DNA of 64,000 bases from Pseudonocardia sp. HH130630-07 (GTDB lineage Bacteria > Actinomycetota > Actinomycetes > Mycobacteriales > Pseudonocardiaceae), in contig NZ_CP013854.1 of NCBI RefSeq assembly GCF_001698125.1, forward strand, positions 1,612,001-1,676,000, written 5' to 3'. The translations under genes and the position numbers were made by a program. The notes below the pieces were generated by a model. It had not been told where the DNA came from and searched no databases. It saw only the letters and a program-made list of their open reading frames with translations. Shown here one piece after another: positions 54,438 through 62,801 of this stretch (positions are counted from its first letter, which is position 1; each line of letters begins with the position of its first letter).

Positions 54438-55247
54438 TCAGCCGCCCCCGGTGACCGCGTGGAACGCCACGGCGGCCGCGGTGGCGACGTTGAGCGAGTC
54501 CACCCCGCTCGCCATCGGGATCCGCACCAGCCGGTCGGCGGCGGCGAGCGCCTCGTCGGTCAGCCCCGGGCCCTCCGCGCCCACCAGCAGCGCGACCCGC
54601 CGCCCGGCCAGGCCCGCCGTGGCCAGCGGCTCGGCGCTCGCCGACGGCGTCAGGCCGACGACGGTGTACCCGGCCGCCCGCAGCACGTCCAGCGAGCCCG
54701 GCCACGGACCCGGCAGGGACGCGAACGGCACGCGGAGCACGTGCCCCATCGAGACCCGGACGCTGCGCCGGTAGAGCGGGTCCGAGCAGCCCGGGCCGAG
54801 CAGGATCCCGCCGATCCCGAGCGCCGCGGCGTTGCGGAACAGCGACCCGAGGTTCTCGTGGTCGCCGACGCCCTCGCAGACCGCCACCGTCCCGGCGCCG
54901 GCCAGGAGCGTGGCGGGATCCGGCGCCGCCGCCCGGTCGGCGACGGCGAGCACCCCCCGGTTGAGGTGGAAGCCGACCGCACGGGCCATCGTGTCGGCGT
55001 CCGTGGCGTAGGCGGGTACGTCCAGGCCGGCGAGATCGTCGGAGAGTTCCGCCAGGCGTCGCGGGACCCCCAGCAGCGACCGCACCGGATAGGGTGAGTC
55101 GAGCAGCCGTCGTACGACGACGACACCCTCGGCGATCACCAGGCCACGGCCACCGGGCCGGTCGGGACGCCGGTCGGCGGTCGTCAGGTCCCGGTAGTCG
55201 TCGAGCCGCGGGTCCGCCGCGTCGTCGATCGTAGTGAGTATTGCCAC
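54438..55247 (-). CDS. SpoU/TrmH-family RNA 2'-O-methyltransferase
   Basis: The 269-residue protein has all three SpoU motifs: CEGVGDHENLGSLFRNAAALG (motif 1, conserved N and R), VALLVGAEGPGL (motif 2) and IPMASGVDSLNVATAAAVAF (motif 3). An N-terminal substrate-binding domain of about 100 residues precedes the knot. It methylates ribose 2'-OH of rRNA or tRNA; the target site is unknown. The GTG at 55247 starts MAILTTIDD. Confidence 0.9.
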   Translation of the reverse strand: MAILTTIDDAADPRLDDYRDLTTADRRPDRPGGRGLVIAEGVVVVRRLLDSPYPVRSLLGVPRRLAELSDDLAGLDVPAYATDADTMARAVGFHLNRGVLAVADRAAAPDPATLLAGAGTVAVCEGVGDHENLGSLFRNAAALGIGGILLGPGCSDPLYRRSVRVSMGHVLRVPFASLPGPWPGSLDVLRAAGYTVVGLTPSASAEPLATAGLAGRRVALLVGAEGPGLTDEALAAADRLVRIPMASGVDSLNVATAAAVAFHAVTGGG

Positions 55248-55413
55248 GACGCCCGATCATCCCATGTCACTGACCGTTCGCCGCGCCTGGTCGCCCTTTC
55301 AGCCGGTACCGCCCGGTCCGGTGATGTGACAACGTGTAGTGCCGTCTCCCTTTCCACCGGCTCGCCCGGCCGGGTGAGGAGGCGCTCCCCGTTCGATGGA
55401 GGTCGGTTCGCGC

Positions 55414-56901
55414 ATGGGTCAGGTTGTCGACCGGACGACGTTCACCCGGCGCGACCGCCAGCGCTATCGGATCAAGGTGCAGCGGTGCCTCGACTCGCTG
55501 GCGGAGCTGCTGCGGTCCTACCCGTTCGGCGACACCGATCCGATGACCGGCGTCGAGATCGAGTTCAACCTTGTCGATCCGCAGCTCGCGCCGTCGCTGA
55601 ACGGGAACGACGTCCTGGAGACGATCAGCTCCGGCGAGTGGCAGACCGAGCTCGGCCGCTGGAACCTCGAGCTGAACCTGCCGCCCCGCCCGCTGCCCGG
55701 CGACCAGTGGCGCCAGCTGGAGCACGAGCTGCTCGACCTGCTCGCCGGCGCCGGGGCGAAGGCCGGCGACCTGCGGACCCAGTTCGCCATGATCGGGATC
55801 CTCCCGACGCTGGACCCGAGCCACATGACCGGCGAGGCGATCACCCCGGACGACCGCTACCGGGCGCTCAACGACCAGATGCTCAACGCCCGCGGCGAGC
55901 CGGTCCGGATCGACATCACCGGCAGCGACCCGGACGAGCGGGTCAACGCCGACTTCGACACGATCATCCCCGAGGCCGCCTGCACCTCGATGCAGCTGCA
56001 CCTGCAGGTCGCGCCCGCGGACTTCGGCCGGTACTGGAACGCGGCGCAGTGCCTCGCCGGCGTGCAGCTCGGGCTGGGGGCGAACTCGCCGTTCCTGCTC
56101 GGCTCGCAGCTCTGGGCGGAGACCCGGATCCCGCTGTTCGAGCAGGCCTGCGACGTCCGCACACCGGAGCTGCACAACCAGGGTGTCCGCCCACGGGTGT
56201 GGTTCGGCGAGCGGTGGATCGACTCGGTCCTGGACCTGTTCTCGGAGAACGCCCGCTACTTCCCCGCCCTGATGCCGCTCACGACCGACATCGACCCGGC
56301 CGCCCAGATGCGGGAACAGGGTTTCCCGGAGCTGCCGGAGCTCACCCTGCACAACGGCACCATCTGGCGCTGGAACCGGCCGATCTACGACAGCACCGGC
56401 CGGACCCCGCACGTCCGGCTGGAGAACCGGGTGCTCCCCGCCGGCCCGACGACCGTCGACATGGTCGCGAACGCGTTGTTCTTCTACGGGCTGCTCCGCA
56501 CCCTCGTCGAGTCCGACCAGCAGCTGTGGCGGTCGGTCTCGTTCGAGGCGGCCCGGGAGAACTTCCAGACCGCCGCCCGGCACGGCATGGACGCCCCGCT
56601 GTACTGGCCGGGAACCGGATGGATCCGGCCCGACGAGCTGACGCTGCGCAAGCTCCTTCCCCTTGCTCACGAGGGCCTGGCCCGCTGGGGGGTCGGCTCC
56701 GCCGTCTGTGATCGCTATCTGACCGTGCTGGAACGACGCTGTGTCACCCGGCAGACGGGCGCCTCCTGGCAGGTCGATGCCGTCGCCGCGCTGGAGGCAC
56801 GCGGCGCCGACCGGATGTCGGCCCTGCACGGGATGCTGGACCGGTACCTGGCCCAGTCCGCGGCGAACCAACCGGTGCACACCTGGGAACTTCCTTCGTG
56901 A
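55414..56901 (+). CDS. Glutamate-cysteine ligase family protein (GCS2-like)
   Basis: The 495-residue protein has GCS2/YbdK-type features: MTGVEIEFNLVDPQLAPSLN near residue 45, WNLELNLPPRPLPG, and HVRLENRVLPAGPTTVDM. These proteins join glutamate to an amine-bearing partner with ATP; members include ergothioneine-pathway EgtA-like ligases and uncharacterised carboxylate-amine ligases. The ATG at 55414 is better spaced from GGAGG than the ATG at 55396. No ergothioneine genes are nearby, so the product is uncertain. Confidence 0.82.
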   Translation: MGQVVDRTTFTRRDRQRYRIKVQRCLDSLAELLRSYPFGDTDPMTGVEIEFNLVDPQLAPSLNGNDVLETISSGEWQTELGRWNLELNLPPRPLPGDQWRQLEHELLDLLAGAGAKAGDLRTQFAMIGILPTLDPSHMTGEAITPDDRYRALNDQMLNARGEPVRIDITGSDPDERVNADFDTIIPEAACTSMQLHLQVAPADFGRYWNAAQCLAGVQLGLGANSPFLLGSQLWAETRIPLFEQACDVRTPELHNQGVRPRVWFGERWIDSVLDLFSENARYFPALMPLTTDIDPAAQMREQGFPELPELTLHNGTIWRWNRPIYDSTGRTPHVRLENRVLPAGPTTVDMVANALFFYGLLRTLVESDQQLWRSVSFEAARENFQTAARHGMDAPLYWPGTGWIRPDELTLRKLLPLAHEGLARWGVGSAVCDRYLTVLERRCVTRQTGASWQVDAVAALEARGADRMSALHGMLDRYLAQSAANQPVHTWELPS

Positions 56902-57045
56902 CACCGTATCGCTCCTGACCGGGCACCGCCAGATCGTCTTCACCATCGCGAAGACATTCGCCGGAGTACGCCCGCTCGCGCCGCCCGGTTCCTACCGTCC
57001 CCGTCCGCGTCACCCGTACGGGTACGCGAACCTGGACGGAGGACC

Positions 57046-57099
57046 ATGTCCGCGCAGCATCGTTTCCCGCCGGCCGGCGATCCCGGCCCGCGGCGATGA
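57046..57099 (+). CDS. 17-residue leader ORF coupled to the downstream gene
   Basis: The ORF encodes MSAQHRFPPAGDPGPRR. GGACGGAGGACC directly precedes its ATG, and its TGA overlaps the ATG of the next gene in the same ATGA (57096-57099). The strong ribosome binding site and overlap indicate translational coupling, so the leader is the probable real entry point for the following gene. The peptide is too short to assign a function. Confidence 0.5.
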   Translation: MSAQHRFPPAGDPGPRR

Positions 57100-58862
57100 C
57101 GCGAGTGGGTGCCATGTCCCCGTTCCGCCTCTTCGGCCGCTCCTCCGAACCCGCCTACGACGGGCCCGACCCCTGGCTCGACGATCCGGTCCCGCCGGTC
57201 GCGGGCCCCGGCCCGCTCGATCGGGCCGAGCGCGACGCGCACGGCACGCCGCCCGGCCACGGCGGTCCCGGTCCCCACGACCGGCCCGTCGCCGCACCGG
57301 CTCCCGCCGAGCGGCCGGGCACCGGCGGATCCGGCCGCTCGGCCCCGGCGCGGGAGCACCGGCCGGGCACCGACGGCCCCGCGACCGCGGCGGCGCGGCC
57401 GTCGTCGGTGTGGACGCCGCGCCGGCCGCCGGAACGCGAGCCCGACGTCCCCGAGCCGGTGACCGACCCGTTCGGCTTCCCCCCGGTCGCCGCGATCCCG
57501 GCCACCGCACCGCGGCCCGCGACCGCGGCGGGCTGGGCCCCGACCGAGCACGGGACGCCGGCCGCGACACCCGCGACACCCGCAGCGCCTCCGGCCCCCG
57601 TGGCCACCATGGCCCCCACGACCACCGTTCCTCCCGCGACCACCAGGGCCCCGGTCCCGCCCGCTACCACCGTCACGCCCGCGACCACCATGACGCCCGC
57701 GGCCGCGGCGCCCGTGGCACCACCGGCCGCACCCGCACCGTCGCCCTCGGCGCTCCCCACGGTCGTGCCCGCACCGGAACCCGCTGTGGCTCCCGACGGC
57801 GGATCCGCACCGGAACCCCCCGGGGCTCCCGATGCGGCGCGGACTCCGGTCCCGGCGCCCGCCGGCGCACCGGATCCCCCGGCCATCCCCGTCACGACGG
57901 CACCGGCCCCCGGAGCCGGACGGTCCGCGGCGGTCGCACCGGACCACGGGGCGCGCACGCCGGAAGCGCCGGTCGCCACCCCGGCGGCGACTCCGGAACC
58001 GCACCCGGCGACCACCGCCGACGCCACGGCCGGATCCGCGCACCTGCCCGAGGCCACCGCCGCCGCCCGCGGCGGCGCCATCCTGCCGACCTACATCCCG
58101 GCCTCCCCGGACATCCCGACGCCGGTCGACGACCCGCCGGTCCGTCCGGCGCCCACCGCCACCGCCGAGCGGCCCGACCTGGCGGGGCAGCCGGGCACGG
58201 CCCACCAGCCGGGCGCGGCGCAGCAGCCACACGCGGCGCAGCAGCCGGACGGGGCGGTGCCCGACGGGCCCGTCCCGGCGCCGCCGCGGGCGGGCGGGAC
58301 CGGACGCGCGATGCCCTGGGCCTCGGCCGAGCCGCAGGCCGGACCGGCGGCCGGGGCGCCGGACCCCGGCATCGACCCGGCCGAGGCGGCCGCGCTGGCC
58401 GGGGCGTTCGCGGTGGACCTGCTCTCCTGGGACGAGGACGACCCGGCACGCCGGGCCCGCGCCATCGGAGCCCACCTGGAGTCCGCGCAGGGCGCCGGGC
58501 TGCTGGGCTGGACCGGTACCGGGCGTCAGCGAGCCGACCTGGTGCTCCCCGGCCGGGTCCGGGCCGACGGCGACCGGGTGCACGTCGACGTCCGGGTGCG
58601 GGTCGTGCCGTACCGCCGCGTGGACACCAGGGCGCCGGGCGTCCCGGAACCGGAACCGGACGACTCGATCGGTGAGCCGGCCGCCGCCCCGGCCCCGTCG
58701 GCGCGCGGCTGGCGCGGTCTCGCCGCGCGCTGGGTCCGGATCGAGGTACCGGTCGTCCGCGCCGGTGCCCACCTCGTCGTCGACGCCGGACCGGACACCG
58801 CGCCCGGTCACCGGCCGACCCCGGCCGATCTCGCCGCCCACGCCGCGGGCCAGGGCCGATGA
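57096..58862 (+). CDS. Disordered protein with a C-terminal NTF2/TcpC-like domain
   Basis: The 588-residue protein is mostly Pro, Ala, Thr and Gly rich (residues 20-420). The C-terminal 165 residues are ordered: AAALAGAFAVDLLSWDEDD, then RQRADLVLPGRVRADGDRVHV and WVRIEVPVVRAGAHLVV. The pattern of helix, aromatic WDxDD turn and paired beta strands resembles conjugal-transfer TcpC/VirB8-type NTF2-like domains seen in actinobacterial conjugation loci. No membrane segment is evident. The stop overlaps the start of the next gene by four bases. The role is inferred. Confidence 0.6.
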   Translation: MTRVGAMSPFRLFGRSSEPAYDGPDPWLDDPVPPVAGPGPLDRAERDAHGTPPGHGGPGPHDRPVAAPAPAERPGTGGSGRSAPAREHRPGTDGPATAAARPSSVWTPRRPPEREPDVPEPVTDPFGFPPVAAIPATAPRPATAAGWAPTEHGTPAATPATPAAPPAPVATMAPTTTVPPATTRAPVPPATTVTPATTMTPAAAAPVAPPAAPAPSPSALPTVVPAPEPAVAPDGGSAPEPPGAPDAARTPVPAPAGAPDPPAIPVTTAPAPGAGRSAAVAPDHGARTPEAPVATPAATPEPHPATTADATAGSAHLPEATAAARGGAILPTYIPASPDIPTPVDDPPVRPAPTATAERPDLAGQPGTAHQPGAAQQPHAAQQPDGAVPDGPVPAPPRAGGTGRAMPWASAEPQAGPAAGAPDPGIDPAEAAALAGAFAVDLLSWDEDDPARRARAIGAHLESAQGAGLLGWTGTGRQRADLVLPGRVRADGDRVHVDVRVRVVPYRRVDTRAPGVPEPEPDDSIGEPAAAPAPSARGWRGLAARWVRIEVPVVRAGAHLVVDAGPDTAPGHRPTPADLAAHAAGQGR

Positions 58863-59377
58863 TCCGCCGGATCCCGGTCGTCGGCGGGCTCGCCGGCGGC
58901 ATCGGGACGACGAGCGTCTCCCGGGCGCTGTACGCGCGCGATCTCGGCGTCGTCTCCGGTTCCGGGGTGCTGCCGGACGTGCTGCTCTGCCGGGACACGG
59001 TCTCCGGGCTCGCCACCGCGGCCCGGATCGCACCGGGCCCCGGTGCCGGGCCCGGCGGGCCGGTCCTCGCGATCCACCCGCGCTCGGCCGAACCCGACGG
59101 CGTGGACGCCGACGCCGCCGGGACGGGCTGGGCCGCCGTCGTCGCGCTGCCCTGGGTACCCGGGTGGTCGCGGTCCGCCGACCCGTGGGCGGACGCCGCC
59201 GCGGTGCTCGGCCAGAAGACGCCGTCGGCCGCGGTACGCCGGTACGCCGAGGCGCTCGGCCGGATCGTCGACGCGCTGGTCGCGGGTGGCCGGCTCGACC
59301 GGTCGCTCGTCCCCCGGCACCGCGGGCAGCTGCGCCCGGTGCGCGGCGTCGTCCTCCGCACCGGATCGGGCCGGTGA
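58859..59377 (+). CDS. Degenerate P-loop protein of the same locus
   Basis: The 172-residue protein begins MIRRIPVVGGLAGGIGTTSVSRAL, which resembles the deviant Walker A of ParA/MinD/CpaE-like ATPases, but the signature lysine is replaced by Thr (GGIGTTS). It is much shorter than normal ParA proteins, and no second or third ATPase motif was recognised. It may bind nucleotide weakly or serve as a scaffold. The ATG overlaps the previous stop, and the next gene starts three bases after its own stop, so it is firmly in this operon. Confidence 0.6.
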   Translation: MIRRIPVVGGLAGGIGTTSVSRALYARDLGVVSGSGVLPDVLLCRDTVSGLATAARIAPGPGAGPGGPVLAIHPRSAEPDGVDADAAGTGWAAVVALPWVPGWSRSADPWADAAAVLGQKTPSAAVRRYAEALGRIVDALVAGGRLDRSLVPRHRGQLRPVRGVVLRTGSGR

Positions 59378-59380
59378 ACC

Positions 59381-60481
59381 GTGCGGGTACTCCTCGTGGC
59401 GCTGGCGACGGCTGCCGTCCTGCTGGCCGTGACGACCCCCGCGACGGCCGCCGAGCCCGCCGCCGACCTGGACTCGGCCGCGGTGCCGGAGGCCGCCCGG
59501 TCGCAGCTGGACCTGATCACCGAGCTGACCACGCAGAACTGCCCGGAGCTGCCGCCGGCGTGGGTGGTCGCGCAGGTGCAGACCGAGTCCGGGTGGGACG
59601 CGGACCTGCGTACCGGGACGGCAACCGGGCTGCTCCAGGTGTCCGAGCGGACCTGGGTGGCCGCCGGTGGCGCGCCGTGGCCGGACCCGGCGCTGACCGA
59701 TCCGGCCGAGCACCTGCGCGTCGTCGTGCCGTGGCTGTGCGCGACGCTGCGGGCCGCGGCCGGCTATCTGGCGACCACGCCGAAGGACGTCACGGTCCTG
59801 GACGCGATGCTGGTGTGCCATCTCGCGGGCTGCCGCCGGGTGACCGGGTCGGAGTCCGGGGTGCCGGCGGCCGGCGAGGCGGACTGCTCGCAGGCCTGCT
59901 CGACGGCGATCCGCCGCTACCTCGACAGCGTGCACGACCTGGTGGGCCGGTACTCCGGTGCACCTCCCGCCGACGACCGGGAGGGCGCGGCCCCCGAGCA
60001 GCGTCCGGCCGATCCCGCGGCCGCCCCGGCACCGGCGTGGACCGGCGGTGCCACCGGGTGCGAACGGCCCGACCCGGTCCGGTCCGGCGGCTGCCTGACC
60101 GGTGCCGCCGAGCACGGCCTCGCCGCGGCGACCGCGGTCTTCGAGCCGGTCATCGACACCGTCGGCTGCTGGGACGAGCACGCCCAGAATCCCCGCTCGG
60201 ACCATCCGAAGGGACGCGCATGCGACCTGTTCACCGGCCCGGCGGGCCGCTTCGCGAAGGACGGCGACCTCGACGAGGGCTGGCGCGTCGCGCGCTGGTT
60301 CGCCACAAACGCGGAGCCGTTGAAGGTGAAGTACCTGATCTGGCAGGGCCGCTACTGGGACCCGTCGGTCCGCGAGGACGGGACCGGCTGGGGCCGCCGG
60401 TACACCGGCGGCGGGGTGTACGACACGTCCGACCCGACCGGCGGTCACTTCGACCACATCCACGTGAGCTTCGCGGAGTGA
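59381..60481 (+). CDS. Secreted lytic transglycosylase with C-terminal peptidase-like domain
   Basis: The 366-residue protein has a signal peptide (MRVLLVALATAAVLLAVTTPATA). An SLT domain (about 45-185) follows, with the catalytic Glu in VQTESGW and TATGLLQVSERTW. After a Pro/Ala-rich linker comes a C-terminal domain with SDHPKGRACDLFTG and GGHFDHIHVSF, a zinc-peptidase-like pattern common in actinobacterial conjugation-associated cell-wall hydrolases. It should cut peptidoglycan, opening the wall for an envelope machine. The GTG at 59381 starts directly after the previous stop. Confidence 0.85.
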   Translation: MRVLLVALATAAVLLAVTTPATAAEPAADLDSAAVPEAARSQLDLITELTTQNCPELPPAWVVAQVQTESGWDADLRTGTATGLLQVSERTWVAAGGAPWPDPALTDPAEHLRVVVPWLCATLRAAAGYLATTPKDVTVLDAMLVCHLAGCRRVTGSESGVPAAGEADCSQACSTAIRRYLDSVHDLVGRYSGAPPADDREGAAPEQRPADPAAAPAPAWTGGATGCERPDPVRSGGCLTGAAEHGLAAATAVFEPVIDTVGCWDEHAQNPRSDHPKGRACDLFTGPAGRFAKDGDLDEGWRVARWFATNAEPLKVKYLIWQGRYWDPSVREDGTGWGRRYTGGGVYDTSDPTGGHFDHIHVSFAE

Positions 60482-60485
60482 GCCG

Positions 60486-61052
60486 ATGAGACGCGCACTG
60501 CCGATGCTCGTGCTGGCGGCCGTCCTGGTCGTGCCGGTCGTGATCCTGGTGCCGGTGTTCCTGCCCGGCGACTCCGGGCCCGCCGTCCTGACCTCGGCGG
60601 ACCGGGAGGCGATCGGCGATCCCGGGCTCGACCGCGGCGCGGACCCGGTGCCCCCGGCGGCGCTGCCGTCGGCCGCGGAGTCGGTCGCCAGGGCCTACCT
60701 GCGGGCGGCGCACGGCGGTGACCCCGGCGACGACGGTCGCAGCCGCCGCGACGCCGTCGCCTACGCCGCGCCGGGCAGCCCGGCCGCGCTCGGCGCGCCG
60801 GTGCTCGATCCCCCGGGACCCGGTGAGCGCCGGATCGCCGAGGTCGAGGCACTCGACCCGGCCGGGACGGCCACCGGCGGCGACCGGACGGCGTTCGTCG
60901 CGCAGGTGCGCACGACGACCGCAGCCCCCGGGGCGGCGCCGCGCACCGAACGGTGGCGGACCCGGCTCGTCCTGCACCGCGGGATCGACGGCCGCTGGGC
61001 GGTGGCCGCCGACACCCCGATCACCACGGACACGCCCGACGTGAACGACTGA
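60486..61052 (+). CDS. Membrane-anchored NTF2-like protein
   Basis: The 188-residue protein has one N-terminal membrane anchor (LPMLVLAAVLVVPVVILVPVF) and then an extracytoplasmic domain with SVARAYLRAAH and RLVLHRGIDGRWAVAADTP. The arrangement of a first helix carrying AxAYL, a mid-domain of strands and a terminal GRWxV strand resembles VirB8/TcpC-type NTF2 folds of type IV secretion systems. It starts four bases after the transglycosylase stop, so the two are likely coupled. Assignment is by fold pattern only. Confidence 0.6.
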   Translation: MRRALPMLVLAAVLVVPVVILVPVFLPGDSGPAVLTSADREAIGDPGLDRGADPVPPAALPSAAESVARAYLRAAHGGDPGDDGRSRRDAVAYAAPGSPAALGAPVLDPPGPGERRIAEVEALDPAGTATGGDRTAFVAQVRTTTAAPGAAPRTERWRTRLVLHRGIDGRWAVAADTPITTDTPDVND

Positions 61053-61069
61053 CCTCGAGGAGCAGGGCG

Positions 61070-62779
61070 ATGACCGCCGACGAGCTGGAAGAACTGATCA
61101 AGAGACTGGTGACCCAGGGGGTGACCGTGCTGATGTTCACGCTCGGCCCCGCCGGGGAGGTCCTCGGCGTCACCCCGGGCGACGAGCCGGCGGCGGGCGT
61201 CTCCAACGCCCAGGACGCCGCGCGCGACCGGCCACCGCTGGAGCTGGGCGCCGACGGGGAGGTCTGCGTCGATCCCGGCGGGTCCGGGTCGCGGTCCGGC
61301 GGCACGGGCTCCGGGGACACCGGGAGCGGGAGCCGCCCGGGGACCGGCCCGGGCGGCAGCGCCGACGGCACCGGCTCCGGTCCACGCGACACCGGCGACA
61401 CCGGGAGCGACCGCCCCGGCACCGATCCGGACGCGGGATCCGGCGGCGGGAGCGGCTCCGACTCCGGCTCCGACTCCGACTCCGACTCCGACTCCGACTC
61501 CGACTCCGGCTCCGGCTCCGGCTCCAGCGACGATTCCGACGGCCGGTCCGGTGCGAACGGTGACTCCGACAGCGGGTCCGACTCGGACTCCGACTCCGGC
61601 TCGGGATCGGACTCCGGCTCGGGATCGGACTCCGGCTCGGGATCGGACTCGGGCTCCGGTTCGGGATCCGACGCCGACAACCGCTCCGGCTCCGGCAGCG
61701 ACACCGGATCCGACAGCGACACCGGATCCGGCGGTGACCCCGCCCCGGGACCGGGGACCGGCCGAGACACCGGGACCGACGCGGGCTCCGGCTCCGAGGA
61801 CATCTCGCGCCGCGGCACCGACCCGGGTGGTCCGGGCACGGACAGCGGCTCCCCCTCGACCGGCGGGTCCACCGGCACCGGCTGCCCGCCGGACGGGACC
61901 CGGAGCACCCCGTCCGACGGCGGCACCACCGGCGGCGACACCTCCCGCGACGGCAGTGACCGGTCCGGGGACTCCGGCTCCGGGGACTCCGGCCGCTCGG
62001 GAGGCTCCGGCTCCGGGGACTCCGGCACCTCAGGTGGCTCGGGCGACTCCCCGACCGCAGGCGGCGCACCCTCCGGGGACGGCAGCACGGCGGGCACGGG
62101 CGGCGGGGACGCCGAGGGCACCACCGCGGCGGCCACGCTGGGCTGGGGCGAGCCCGTCCGCGCGGACGACTTCACCGGCGACCTGTCCGGATGGAACCTC
62201 TACGACGGCGCGGGGCACGCCGGCAACGGCCGCCGCACCCCGGACGCTGCCAGCGTGCAGGACGGGATCCTCACCATCACCGGCGACTCCGAGGGCAACA
62301 CCGCCGGCATGGCCTGGACCGAGGGCAGCCAGCAGTACGGACGCTGGGAGGGCCGGGTGCGGGCACCCGCGTCGGACCCGTCGTACAACGCCCTGCTGCT
62401 GCTGTGGCCGACCGCGGAGAACTTCCCCGAGGGCGGCGAGATCGACTTCATGGAGATGATGGACGAGTCCCGGCAGGAGACGAACATCTTCGTCCACTAC
62501 GGCGCGGACAACTCCCAGGTGCAGGGCTCGGTCCAGATCGACGCCACCGAGTGGCACAACTGGGCCGTGGAGTGGACCCCGGACCGGATCACCGCCTACG
62601 TCGACGGCGAGCAGTGGTGGGAGACCACCGAGCAGAAGGTGCAGCCGCCCGGCCCGATGCACCTCGCCATCCAGCTGGACTGGTTCCCCAAGGGCGGTGA
62701 CGTGCAGGAGTCGCGGATGGAGGTGGACTGGGTCCGCCAGTACGCCGCGGACGGCGGGGGCGGCGGCACGAACAACTGA
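61070..62779 (+). CDS. Ser-Asp-repeat protein with C-terminal GH16 domain and no signal peptide
   Basis: The 569-residue protein has three parts. Residues 1-60 (MTADELEELIKRLVTQGVTV, then LMFTLGPAGEVLGV) form a small domain without a signal peptide. Residues 75-345 are Gly/Ser/Asp/Thr repeats with long SD runs. Residues 360-569 are a GH16 domain with the ExDxxE motif EGGEIDFMEMM, and with GRWEGRVRAP and VDWVRQYAADG. GAGGAGCAGG precedes the ATG at 61070. GH16 enzymes cut beta-glucans. How this one is exported is unclear; it may depend on the secretion-like genes upstream. It ends 22 bp before an IS5 insertion. Confidence 0.8.
   Translation: MTADELEELIKRLVTQGVTVLMFTLGPAGEVLGVTPGDEPAAGVSNAQDAARDRPPLELGADGEVCVDPGGSGSRSGGTGSGDTGSGSRPGTGPGGSADGTGSGPRDTGDTGSDRPGTDPDAGSGGGSGSDSGSDSDSDSDSDSDSGSGSGSSDDSDGRSGANGDSDSGSDSDSDSGSGSDSGSGSDSGSGSDSGSGSGSDADNRSGSGSDTGSDSDTGSGGDPAPGPGTGRDTGTDAGSGSEDISRRGTDPGGPGTDSGSPSTGGSTGTGCPPDGTRSTPSDGGTTGGDTSRDGSDRSGDSGSGDSGRSGGSGSGDSGTSGGSGDSPTAGGAPSGDGSTAGTGGGDAEGTTAAATLGWGEPVRADDFTGDLSGWNLYDGAGHAGNGRRTPDAASVQDGILTITGDSEGNTAGMAWTEGSQQYGRWEGRVRAPASDPSYNALLLLWPTAENFPEGGEIDFMEMMDESRQETNIFVHYGADNSQVQGSVQIDATEWHNWAVEWTPDRITAYVDGEQWWETTEQKVQPPGPMHLAIQLDWFPKGGDVQESRMEVDWVRQYAADGGGGGTNN
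61453..61670 (+). repeat. Low-complexity GACTCC repeat in the GH16 fusion gene
   Basis: Hexamer-like GACTCC/GGCTCC units encode a Ser-Asp/Ser-Gly linker. It is prone to slippage and probably varies in length between strains. Confidence 0.75.
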
Positions 62780-62801
62780 ACCCGGACGGGTGAGCCTCTC
62801 A

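Noticed and set aside
53111..55260. Several minus-strand open frames opposite sepH and the HAD gene
   Set aside because: They are Arg-rich shadows of the GC-rich coding strand, and the sense strand has conserved ends typical of SepH.
61440..61700. Hexameric repeats that might be an origin or iteron array
   Set aside because: They encode a Ser-Asp/Ser-Gly linker in a continuous reading frame and lack any replication gene nearby.
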